NCBI RefSeq assembly: GCF_039542905.1
Contig: NZ_BAABIS010000001.1
Location: 3,038,001 to 3,102,000, forward strand
Reading direction: 5' to 3'
DNA: 64,000 bases
From: Kitasatospora terrestris
GTDB taxonomy: Bacteria; Actinomycetota; Actinomycetes; Streptomycetales; Streptomycetaceae
Shown: positions 49,606-59,200 of the stretch, piece by piece
How the letters are laid out: each line of letters starts with the position of its first letter
How positions within the stretch are numbered: position 1 is the stretch's first letter
The notes under the pieces: model-generated
What the model saw: the letters and a program-made list of their open reading frames with translations, nothing else
What the model was told of the DNA's origin: nothing
Database searches by the model: none
Translations under genes and position numbers: made by a program

Positions 49606-49782
49606 TCAGCCGACTGGGACGCGCTCCCGGACCGGCGCCGGCCGCGGATCCGCCGCGGCGGGTTCCTCGACCGGCGGCATCGGCAGCGCGTACTGCACCG
49701 CGCCGGCGTTGGACAGCATCCGGTAGAGCTCGCGCACGGCGCGGGACCAGAGCGCCCGCGGGGCAGCGCCGCTGTTCGCCAT
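49606..49782 (-). CDS. 58-aa ORF at the end of the PKS operon
   Basis: Small ORF starting ten bases after the stop of the thioesterase-DUF5988 gene, with GGGGG upstream of its ATG. The peptide has an amphipathic N-terminal half (RALWSRAVRELYRMLSNAG) and a Pro/Ala-rich charged tail; no Cys. Its position, codon use and Shine-Dalgarno argue that it is made. It could be a small structural or regulatory protein, or even a peptide substrate; I do not recognise the family. Confidence 0.5.
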   Translation of the reverse strand: MANSGAAPRALWSRAVRELYRMLSNAGAVQYALPMPPVEEPAAADPRPAPVRERVPVG

Positions 49783-49792
49783 GGCCGGCCCC

Positions 49793-50008
49793 CTACTCCG
49801 CGATCGCGGTGCGGCCGGCCCAGGCGAACACGCCCAGCTCGGACCCGCCCACGGTGCGGCGGTCGGCGGTCGCGACGAAGTGCTCGTAGCCGGCCCGCCA
49901 CGGCACCTTCACCTTGCCGTCGCGGTCGGGGACGTACCGGATGCGCTGGTCCTCGGGAATGGCCTCCGGTCCGCCGACGAGAACGGCGTTCGGACTGTTC
50001 TGGGTCAT
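49793..50008 (-). other. Possible separately translated DUF5988-like protein
   Basis: Internal ATG (50006-50008), in frame with the thioesterase, directly after a GAGGAGGAG Shine-Dalgarno at good spacing. It would give a 71-aa protein of the size at which DUF5988 proteins normally occur. So the domain may be made both as a fusion and alone. Confidence 0.5.
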
Positions 50009-50845
50009 CTGACTCCTCCTCACCCAGGGCTGTGCGTCGGGCTGGACAGCCTGGCTGTCCGGATCGTGCGGCAGGCCGCTGGAGAACGGCTCACGCGCCT
50101 CGGCGGCCACCGCCCTGGCCAGCTCGGGGAAGGCCCCGCCGAGGAAGTAGAAGTGCCCGCCGGGGAAGCCGACCCGGCGGAAGGCACCGGTGGTCTCCCG
50201 CTCCCAGGCCGCCACCATGGCGGTCGGCGCCCACGGGTCCTGGAAGCCGTGGAAGGCGGTCAGCGGCGCGGCCAGCGGCCGCCGGTCGGGGTGCGGGGCG
50301 TACGACTCGGCGGCCCGCAGGTCCGCCCGGCTGGTGCGCAGGAAGCGCTCCACGAACTCGGGGACCTCGCGGATCCGGTCCGGGGTGCCGCCCATCGCCA
50401 GCAGCTCGTCCAGCAGCTCGGCGTCGCCCAGCCGGTACAGGCCCCGCCGGGTGTGCGCCTGGAAGCTCGGCGCGACCCGGCCGGAGACGCCCACCCAGTG
50501 CGGTCGCCGGCCGGCCGCCTCCAGGGCCCGGGCCGCCTCGAAGGCCACCAGGGCGCCCAGGCTGTGGCCGAACAGCGCGAACGGCCGGTCCAGCCAGGGC
50601 TCCAGCTGCGGCAGCACGGCGGCCACCGCGCCGTCCAGGGTCGGCTCGGGCTCCTCCTGGTGGCGCTTGCCCCGGCCGGGCAGGTCCACCAGCAGCAGCT
50701 CCCAGTCGGTCGGGAGCCAGCGCGCCATCGGGTGGTAGACGGCGGCCGAGCCCCCGGCGTGGTGGAAGGCGATCACCCGCAGCGCGGGGTCCTCCACCAC
50801 CCGGGGACGGGCCGGCGCGGCGGTCGCGGTCGCGGTCCCGGTCAT
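49793..50845 (-). CDS. Type II thioesterase with C-terminal DUF5988-like domain
   Basis: 350-aa protein. Residues 1-250 are an alpha/beta-hydrolase thioesterase of the GrsT/RifR kind: VIAFHHAGGSAAVYHP near 25, nucleophile in FGHSLGALVAFEA near 93, catalytic His in GGHFYFLGGAFPEL. Such enzymes edit blocked carrier domains or release the product; no TE domain is seen on the PKSs, so it may be the off-loading enzyme. Residues about 280-350 match DUF5988 small proteins (VLVGGPEAIPEDQRIRYV ... VFAWAGRTAIAE). The frame is open between the parts, but a strong internal Shine-Dalgarno and ATG (50006-50008) exist. ATG start overlaps the PKS stop. Confidence 0.88.
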   Translation of the reverse strand: MTGTATATAAPARPRVVEDPALRVIAFHHAGGSAAVYHPMARWLPTDWELLLVDLPGRGKRHQEEPEPTLDGAVAAVLPQLEPWLDRPFALFGHSLGALVAFEAARALEAAGRRPHWVGVSGRVAPSFQAHTRRGLYRLGDAELLDELLAMGGTPDRIREVPEFVERFLRTSRADLRAAESYAPHPDRRPLAAPLTAFHGFQDPWAPTAMVAAWERETTGAFRRVGFPGGHFYFLGGAFPELARAVAAEAREPFSSGLPHDPDSQAVQPDAQPWVRRSQMTQNSPNAVLVGGPEAIPEDQRIRYVPDRDGKVKVPWRAGYEHFVATADRRTVGGSELGVFAWAGRTAIAE

Positions 50846-53241
50846 GCGGAGCGCGCCCCGCCGGCCGCGACCGCCTGGCCCGCGGCCAGCACGTGGTCGG
50901 CCAGCCGCTCGAACAGCGTGGCCAGCGGCACGTCCTCCAGGAACTCCTCCAGCGGCACCTCGATCCGGTACGCCTCCTCGATCCGCAGGGTCAGCTGCAT
51001 CGCGATGAAGGAGTCGCCGCCCAGCTCCAGGAAGGTCTCCCGGTCGTTCAGCGCCTCCTGGGCGTGCAGGATCTCCCGCAGCCCGGCGTGCAGGAACTCC
51101 ACCACCGCGGCCCGCTCCCGGCCGCGGCCGGTCGCCGCCTCGGCCACCGGCTCCGGCGCGGCGCCGGCCGCCGGGGTGCGCTCCTCGATCCACAGCCGCC
51201 GGCGGCGGAACGGGTACGTCGGCAGGTCGCCGACCACCCGGGCGCCGGCCGGACGCAGCGCGTCCAGCCGCAGGTCGGCGCCGGCGGTGTACAGCTCCGC
51301 CAGGGCGGCGGCCAGCAGGGCGGGCGCCCGGTCGGGGTCGGCGCCCGCCAGCGGGAAGGTGCGGCCCTCCCACTCCAGTTCCGCCGGGCGGGCCGTCGCC
51401 CCGGGGCCGGCCGGGGCGGGCCGGGTCCGGACGCCCAGCTGCCTGAGCAGCTCGCGCAGCCGCTCCTCCGGCTGCCCGCCGTCCGGCACCAGCTCCGGGT
51501 GGGCGGCGGCCAGCGCGTCGACGGCGGCGGCCAAGTCGGGCGAGCCCGCGACGGCGCGCAGCCGGGGCGCGGGGGCGGCGGCGGCCCGTTCGCCGGCGCC
51601 GCCGCGCTCCAGGGCGGTCAGCAGCCGGGCGGCCAGCTCGGCGCCGGTGCGGCCGGTGACCGCGATCCGGTGCTCGAACGGGGCGCGGCCGGCGCGCAGG
51701 GTGTGGCAGAGCGAGGCGAGCTGCGCCGGCTCGGCGGCGGCCAGCCGGCCGGCCGCCTGGTGGGCCAGGGCGGCCAGGCTCTCCGGGTGCTTCGCGGAGA
51801 GCGTGACCAGCTCGGTCCGCCCGCCGCCCGACCGCTCGTCGGACGCCGGGGGCCGGTACGCCTCCAGCACCACGTGGGCGTTGGTGCCGCTCATCCCGAA
51901 CGCGCTCAGTCCGGCCACCTGCCGCGGGTACGCGGCGGGCCAGTCGCGGCTCCGCCGTTCGACCGCGACCCGCACCCGGTCCCACGGGATCAGTGGGTTG
52001 AGCTCGCCGTCCGCCGGGCCGAGCGCGGCCGGGATCCGGCCGTGCCGCAGCATCAGCACCACCTTGATCAGCCCGGCCAGCCCGGAGGCGGCTTCCAGGT
52101 GGCCCAGGCGCGACTTGACCGAGCCGACCAGCAGCGGCTCCGGCCGGCCGTCGGCGCCGGTGCCCAGCACCGCGTCCAGCGCGCCGACCTCGATCGGGTC
52201 GCCGAGCGAGGTGCCGGTGCCGTGCGCCTCGACGTAGCCGACCTCCTCGGCGGCCACCCCGGCGTCGGCCAGCGCGGCGCGCAGCACCTCCTGCTGGGCC
52301 GGGCCGTTGGGCACGGTCAGGCCGGAGGAGGCGCCGTCGTGGTTGACGGCGGTGCCGCGCAGCACGGCCAGCACCGGGCGGCCCTCGCGCTCGGCCTCGT
52401 CCAGGCGCATCAGCACCACCGCGCCGACGCCCTCGCCGCGTCCGTAGCCGTCCGCGTCGGCGGTGAAGGTCTTGCACCGCCCGTCCGGGGCGAGGGCCTT
52501 GCTCTGGCAGAGCGAGACCATCAGGTCGGGCGAGAGCACCAGGTTGGCGCCGCCGACCACCGCGTAGCGGCACTCGCCGCGCCGCAGGCTCTGCGCGGCC
52601 AGGTGCAGGGCGACCAGCGAGGAGGAGCAGGCGGTGTCCACGCTGACCGCGGGGCCGGTGAAGCCCATCACGTAGGAGATCCGCCCGGCGGCCATCGCGT
52701 GGCCGCCGCCGGTGCCGTAGTACGGGTCGATGCCGGTCTTGTCCTCGGGCGCGGCCATCCGCTCCACGTACTCCGAGGACATGATGCCGACGAACACGCC
52801 GGCCTTCAGCCGGTCCTGGCGGCGGACCGCGACCCCGGCCCGCTCCATCGCCTCCCACGCGGTCTCCAGCAGCAGCCGCTGCTGCGGGTCGAGCGCGGTG
52901 GCCTCCCGCTGGGAGAGGCCGAAGAACGGGGCGTCGAAGCCGGCCACGTCGGCCAGGAAGCCGGCCCGGTCGACGTAGCTGCGGCCCGGGCGGTCCGGGC
53001 GCTCGTCGTAGACCGCGCGCAGGCCGGGACGGTCCTCGGGGATCCCGGAGAGGGCGTCGCCGTCGCCGAGCAGGAAGTCCCAGTACGCCTCGGGGGTGGT
53101 GAGCCCGCCGGGCAGCCGCAGCGCGGTGCCGACCACGGCCAGCGGGGCGCCGCGCTGTTCCTCCAGTTCCCGGATCCGGGCCTTCAGCCGCCGGGAGAGC
53201 TTCAGTTGGTCCTGCAAGAGGGTTCGGAAGTCGGTATCCAT
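50842..53241 (-). CDS. Type I PKS protein, KS-ACP without AT
   Basis: 799-aa single-module PKS. A coiled-coil docking helix (residues about 5-30) leads into KS (about 32-455) with [24 protein letters not shown] and the KSRLGHLEAA His motif. Next come the KS-AT linker and, without any AT core, the post-AT linker ending TYPFRRRRLWIEE (about 640). The ACP has LGGDSFIAMQL near 738. No reductive domain. Extender units would have to come from a discrete AT (30759 is a candidate). ATG at 53239-53241; the stop overlaps the thioesterase start. Confidence 0.93.
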   Translation of the reverse strand: MDTDFRTLLQDQLKLSRRLKARIRELEEQRGAPLAVVGTALRLPGGLTTPEAYWDFLLGDGDALSGIPEDRPGLRAVYDERPDRPGRSYVDRAGFLADVAGFDAPFFGLSQREATALDPQQRLLLETAWEAMERAGVAVRRQDRLKAGVFVGIMSSEYVERMAAPEDKTGIDPYYGTGGGHAMAAGRISYVMGFTGPAVSVDTACSSSLVALHLAAQSLRRGECRYAVVGGANLVLSPDLMVSLCQSKALAPDGRCKTFTADADGYGRGEGVGAVVLMRLDEAEREGRPVLAVLRGTAVNHDGASSGLTVPNGPAQQEVLRAALADAGVAAEEVGYVEAHGTGTSLGDPIEVGALDAVLGTGADGRPEPLLVGSVKSRLGHLEAASGLAGLIKVVLMLRHGRIPAALGPADGELNPLIPWDRVRVAVERRSRDWPAAYPRQVAGLSAFGMSGTNAHVVLEAYRPPASDERSGGGRTELVTLSAKHPESLAALAHQAAGRLAAAEPAQLASLCHTLRAGRAPFEHRIAVTGRTGAELAARLLTALERGGAGERAAAAPAPRLRAVAGSPDLAAAVDALAAAHPELVPDGGQPEERLRELLRQLGVRTRPAPAGPGATARPAELEWEGRTFPLAGADPDRAPALLAAALAELYTAGADLRLDALRPAGARVVGDLPTYPFRRRRLWIEERTPAAGAAPEPVAEAATGRGRERAAVVEFLHAGLREILHAQEALNDRETFLELGGDSFIAMQLTLRIEEAYRIEVPLEEFLEDVPLATLFERLADHVLAAGQAVAAGGARSA

Positions 53242-53257
53242 GGTCTCCAGCTCAACC

Positions 53258-56200
53258 TCACAGTTCCATGGCCAGGTCGCGCCGTACGGCGGCGATGAGC
53301 TCGTCGTCGGAGAGCTCGTCCGCGTCCTCGTCGGTGGTGCGGTCGGTGTCGGGCAGGTCGGGCGTGCCGGCGGCCGGCCGGGAGGGGGCCGCTTCGGCCG
53401 GGGCGATCAGCCCGGTCAGGTGGCGGGCCATCTCGGCGACGGTCGGGTAGTCGATCGAGACGGTGGCGGGCAGGTCGGCGCCGGCCGCGTGGGCGACCAG
53501 GGCGCTCAGGTCGATCGCCATGATCGAGTCCAGGCCGATGTCCTCGAAGCCGAGGTCGTCCCGGACGGCGGAGTGGTCGCCGACGGTGTCGCCCGCCAGC
53601 TTCCGGACCACCTCGCGGACGCGCTCCTCGCGGTCGTCCGCGTCGAGGTGGGCCAGCTCCTCGCGCAGCCAGCCGCGCGGGCGCCCCTCGGCGGCGGGCT
53701 GCGGCGCGGCCCCGGTGGCCGTCGCACCGGCCACGCCCGCGTACAGGCCGCCCGCCGGGTGTCCGGCCAGCCGCTCGGCGTACCGTCCGAAGTCGGCGTC
53801 CACGGCGAGCAGGTGGGGGCGTTCGGCGGTCATCGCCAGGGCGAGCAGCGGCAGCGCGGCGGTGTCGTCCAGCGGGCGGACGCCGAGCTTGCCGGCGGCC
53901 CGGGCCAGCGCCGCCGAGTCGGCCATGCCGCCCTTCGCGGTGGGCACCCACGGGCCCCAGGCGACCGCCGTGGCGGGCACCCCCTCGGACCGCAGCCGCT
54001 CGGCCAGGCCGTCCAGGTAGCCGTTGGCGGCACCGTAGTTGGCCTGTCCGGCCGAGCCCAGGGTGGCGGCGGCCGAGGAGAACAGCACGAAGGTGGTCAG
54101 CTCCCTGCCCCGGACGGCGGCCGCCAGGGCGTCGGCGCCGCCCGCCTTCGCGGCGAACACCCGGTGGAAGTCCTCCGGGGTGAGCCGGTCGAAGGCCCGG
54201 TCGGCGGTGGCGCCGGCCAGGTGGAACACGCCGGTCAGCGGGGCGAGCCGCTCGGCCTCGGCGACCGCGCGGGCGCAGTCCGCCGGGTCGGTGACGTCCG
54301 CGGCCACCGCCTGGACGCGGACGCCCCCGGCGGTCAGCCGGTCGATCACCGCCTGCGCGGCCCCGTCCGGCGCGGACCGGCCGACCAGGGTGATCGCCGC
54401 CGCGCCCTGCCCGGCGAGGTGCTCGGCGACGCTCAGGCCGAGCGCGCCGAGCCCGCCGGTGACCAGCGCGCCGCCGGTGAAGCCGTCCTCGGCCGGCAGG
54501 TCGCCGGTGGTCAGCAGCCGGGCCACGGTGGTGCCTTCGGCGTCCAGGGTGATCCGGGTGTCGGCCGGGCCGTCCGCCGCGATCGCCGCGAGGGCGGTGG
54601 CCAGCTGCCCGGGCCGGTGCCCGGCGCCCAGGGTGATCCGCAGCAGCGTGCGCTCCGGCTGCTCGGTCTCCAGGGCGGCCAGCAGGCCCCACAGCGCGGC
54701 GCGCAGCGGTGCCGCCGCCGGGCGCCCGTCCACCGGCACGGCGTACGGGACGTCGGCGGGCGCGGTGCGCAGCGCCTCGGCCAGCTCCTGCGCGGCGCGC
54801 TCGGCGGCGGCCGCGTCCACCTCGTCGGGCAGCTCGGCGAACCGGGCGTCGACGACCAACTCGGGCAGCTCGGCGTCGGTTTCGTGACCGGCCGCGCGGA
54901 GCTCGGCGGTCAGCGCGGCCGCGCCCAGCACCCGCAGCGCGCGGGCGCCGGTCGGCGCCGCGGCCGGGCCGCCGGGTTGCGGGATCCAGCCCAGCTCGTA
55001 GGCGTGCGGCACGCCGCGCCGCAGCGACTGCCGCAGCGTGGTGAGCGGAGCGTTGCGGACCCGGAATCCGTCGGCGACCATCAGGTCCTCGCCGCGCGCG
55101 GTGAACAGGTGCAGGTCGGCGGTCTCCACCTGGAGCCGCCCCCGGTCCAGCGGCGCGGCCTGCAGCACCCGGACGTGGCCCCACAGCTCCTCCCCCGCGA
55201 CCGGCCGGCCCGGGAAGGCGAGCCGGGCGGCGGCGAACGGGATGGCCACGCTGGGCGCCTTGACCGCCGTGCCGTCCACCATGAAGCCGGCGATGGACTG
55301 GAACACCGAGTCGATCAGACCCGGGTGCAGCTGGTAGTTGCCCAGGTCGTCCCCGGCCACCGGCGGGGTGGTGTAGCGGACCAGCGCCTCCTCGCCGTCC
55401 AGCCAGATGTCGGCGATCCAGCGGAAGGACGGGCCGAGGGTGTAGCCGAGCTCGCGGAAGTAGGCGTAGAACTCCTCGCCGCCGATGTGCCGTTCGGCCC
55501 GCTCGACGAACGCCTGCCGGTCCACCGCCGGACGGGGCGCGCCGGCGGACGGGTCGGCCGTCCGGGCGGACAGGTGGTGCGTCCACGCGCCGCGCTCGGG
55601 GTCGACCAGGCTGTGCACGGTGAGCTGCGCGGGGTCCGTCCCGGTGCCGAGGCCGAGCTGCACCTCGTACTGCTCGCCGTCCTTGATCACCAGGCCGCGC
55701 GGGCAGATGAAGTCCTCCACCGCCAGCGGCGATCCGTCCCCGGCGACGGCCGAGAGCAGGGTGGCCAGGTGCGAGGAGGCCGGGGTGAGCACGATGCCGT
55801 CGATCCGGTGGTCGGTCAGGTACGGCGGGAACTCGGCGGAGCGCTCGAAGGAGAACACCCGGCCGGGCAGGGCGGGCGAGCGCAGCTCGTCGCCCCAGTG
55901 GCGCCGGGCCGCCGGTCGGGCCGCCGGGGCGGCGGGCTCGACCGCGGTCCAGTACCGGGTGTCGGCGAACGGGTAGCGGGGAGCCCCGGTGCGCTCCGCG
56001 CCGGCCTGGACCTTCGCCCAGTCCAGGTCCTGACCGTTGCGGTAGAGGTGGGCGGCGGCGGCGAGCATCCGGGAGCGGTCCCCGGCGCCGCGCACCAGCG
56101 AGGCCGCGCCGCCCCGGGCGGGCAGCAGCCCGGCGGCCGAGATCAGGTTGGCCAGGGTGCGGCCGGGGCCGACCTCCAGCACCAGGTCGACGCCGAGCTC

Positions 56201-59200
56201 GGCGAGCTCGGCCATGCCCTGGTGGAACAGCACGGGCTGCCGGATGTGCCGGGCCCAGTACGCGGCGTCCAGGTCGGCCGGGGTCGCGAGCCGCCCGGTG
56301 AGGTTGGAGATCACCGGGATCCGCGGCCGGCCGTACGCCAGCCCCTCGGCGATGCCGGAGAACTCGGCGATCACCGGGCCCATCAGGCGGGAGTGCGCGG
56401 CGGTGGAGACGGTCAGCCGCCGGGCCACCACGCCCTCGGCGCGGGCCTGCGCGGCGATCCGCTCGACCGCCTCCGGACGGCCCGCCACCACCACGGACTT
56501 CGGCCCGTTGACGGCCGCCAGGTCGCAGTCGGAGCCGGCCAGCCAGCCGGTGACCCTCTCCAACGGCGCGGCCAGCGAGAGCATCGCGCCGGTCTCGGTG
56601 GAGTGCATCAGCCGGGCCCGGTGGGCGACCAGGGTCAGGCCCGCCTCCAGGTCCAGCACCCCGGCGTGGATCGCCGCGGCGATCTCGCCGACGCTGTGGC
56701 CGGTCACCGCGGCGGCCCGGACGCCCCACGACTCCCAGAGCGCGACCAGCGCCAGCTCCAGGGCGATGACGGTCGGCTGGACGAACCGGGTCTGGTCGAT
56801 CAGCGACTCGTCGGAGCCGTGGAACATCAGGTCCAGCAGCGAGGTGCCGAGCAGCGGGGCGAGGGTCCGGTCGGCGGTGTCGATCGCGTCCCGGAACACC
56901 GGCTCGCTCTCGTACAGCTCCCGGCCCATCCCGAAGTACTGGCTGCCCATGCCGGAGAACAGGAAGGCGATCCTCGGCGCGTCCTGCGCCCCCGGCACGG
57001 TCAGGTCGGCGAGTTGGGCGCGCAGCTCGGCGGCCGTGGAGCCGAGCAGGGCGCGGCGGACCGGGAAGTGCGCGCGGCCCGCGCCCGCCGTGGCGGCCAG
57101 GCCCGGCAGCTCCTCGTCCCCGGCCTCCGCCAGCCGCTCGGTCCACCGCTCGGCGAGCCGGGCGAGGCCGGCCCCGTCGGGGGCGGAGAGCGGCAGCAGG
57201 TACGGGCCCTCGGCGGCCGGCCGCTCGGCGGTCTCCGGCGCCTCGCCCAGGATCACCTGGGCGTTGGTGCCGCTGAAACCGAAGCTGGACACGCCCGCCA
57301 GGCGCGGCCGGTCGCCGGTGCGCCAGGGGGTGAGCGCGTCGACCACCCGGACGTTCATCTCGTCCCACGGCACGTGCGGGTTGAGGTTCTCCGCGTGCAG
57401 GCTGGCGGGCAGGCGGCGGTGGCGCAGCGCCAGCACCGTCTTGATCACGCCGGCGATGCCGGAGGCCGACTCGCAGTGGCCGATGTTGCTCTTCACCGAG
57501 CCCACGTGCAGCGGCTCGCCCGGACGCCGGTCCGGGCCCAGCGCGGCCCAGGCGGCGGCCAGTTCGATCGGGTCGCCGAGCGAGGTGCCGGTCCCGTGCG
57601 CCTCCAGGTAGGAGATCGCCGAGCCGGGCAGCTCGGCGTCGGCCAGCGCGTCCCGGATGACCGCCTCCTGGGCGCGCCCGCTGGGCACCGTCAGGCCGGA
57701 GGACGCGCCGTCCTGGTTGACCGCCGTGCCGTGCACCACGGCCAGCACCCGGTCGCCGTCCCGGCGGGCGTCGGAGAGCCGCTTGAGCACCAGCACCCCC
57801 ACCCCCTCGGCCCGGACGAAGCCGTTCGCCTCGGCGGAGAAGGTCTTGCAGCGACCGTCCGGCGAGAGCATGTGCGCCCGGCTGACCGCCACCGAGCACT
57901 CCGGCGAGGCGATCACGTTCACCCCGCCGGCCAGCGCCCGGTCGCTCTCGCCGCTGCGCAGCGAACGCACCGCCAGGTGCAGCGCGACCAGCGAGGACGA
58001 GCACGCGGTGTCCACGGCCAGCGCCGGGCCGTTCGCGCCGAGCGTGTACGCCAGCCGCCCGGCGGCCGCGTTCAGCGCCGTCCCGGTGCCGAAGTACGCG
58101 TCCAGGTCGCGGAGTCCGCCGCGCTCCAGCAGCCGGGCGTAGTCGGAGTTGCTGATGCCGACGAACACGCCGGTCCGCGATCCGCGCACGGCGCGCGGGT
58201 CGCTGCCCGCGTCCTCCAGCGCGTGCCACGCCGCCTCCAGCAGCAGCCGGTGCTGCGGGTCCAGGCTCTCCGCCTCCCGGGCCGGCACGCCGAAGAACGC
58301 CGCGTCGAACCGGGCCAGGTCGGACAGGAAGCCGCCCTGGTCGGTGGAGACCGTCCCGGTCGACAGCGGGTCCGCCGAGTGCAGCGCCGCACCGTCCCAG
58401 CGGTCCGCCGGCACCGGGCCGACCGCGTCCCGGCCCTCGGCGAGCAGCTGCCACAGCTCCTCCACCGAGTCCGCGCCGGGGAAGCGACCCGCCATGCCGA
58501 CGATCGCGACCGGCTCGCTGCCGTACCCCTGCGGGACCGCGGTGGCCCCGGCGTCCGCCTCGGCAGCGGTCGTCACGGGCCGTCCGGCTCGCGCGCCGGC
58601 ACCGGCGGTGCGTGCCGGCGCCGCTGCCGGAGCGTCCGCCACCCTGGCCGCGACCAGCGCGGAAAGCTGTTCCACCGTCGGGTAGTTGAAGACATCGGCG
58701 ACCTTCAGGTCGACGGCGAACGCCAGCGACAGGTCACGGGCCAGGTCGACCGCCATGATCGAGTCCAGGCCCAGGTTGTAGAACCCGGTGCCGGGCGGGA
58801 CGGTGTGCCCCTCGGCGTGGCCCAGCACGGCCGCCAGCGTCCGGCCCACGTGCACGGCCGCGGCAGCGGCCCGGGCCTGCTCGGGCAGCGCCAGCAACTC
58901 CTCGCGCAGCGCCGGGAGCTGCGCCCCGGCGGCGTCTTCCGCCGCGACCTCGGCGAACAGCGCCCGCGCCCGGGACGCCTCCATCACCTCCAGGAAGCGC
59001 GGCCACTCCACCGGACACGCCAGCACCTGCCCGGAGCCGCCCGGCGTCGCCGCCGTCAGCACCGAGCAGCCGGTCGTCCCGTCCAGGTCCGCCAGGCCCA
59101 TCCGGGCCAGCGTCCGACGGCCGTCCTCGTCCGCCATGCCGTCCAGCGCCCACGCGCCGAACGCCACCGCCGACGCCGGCCGCCCCGCCGCCACCCGGTA

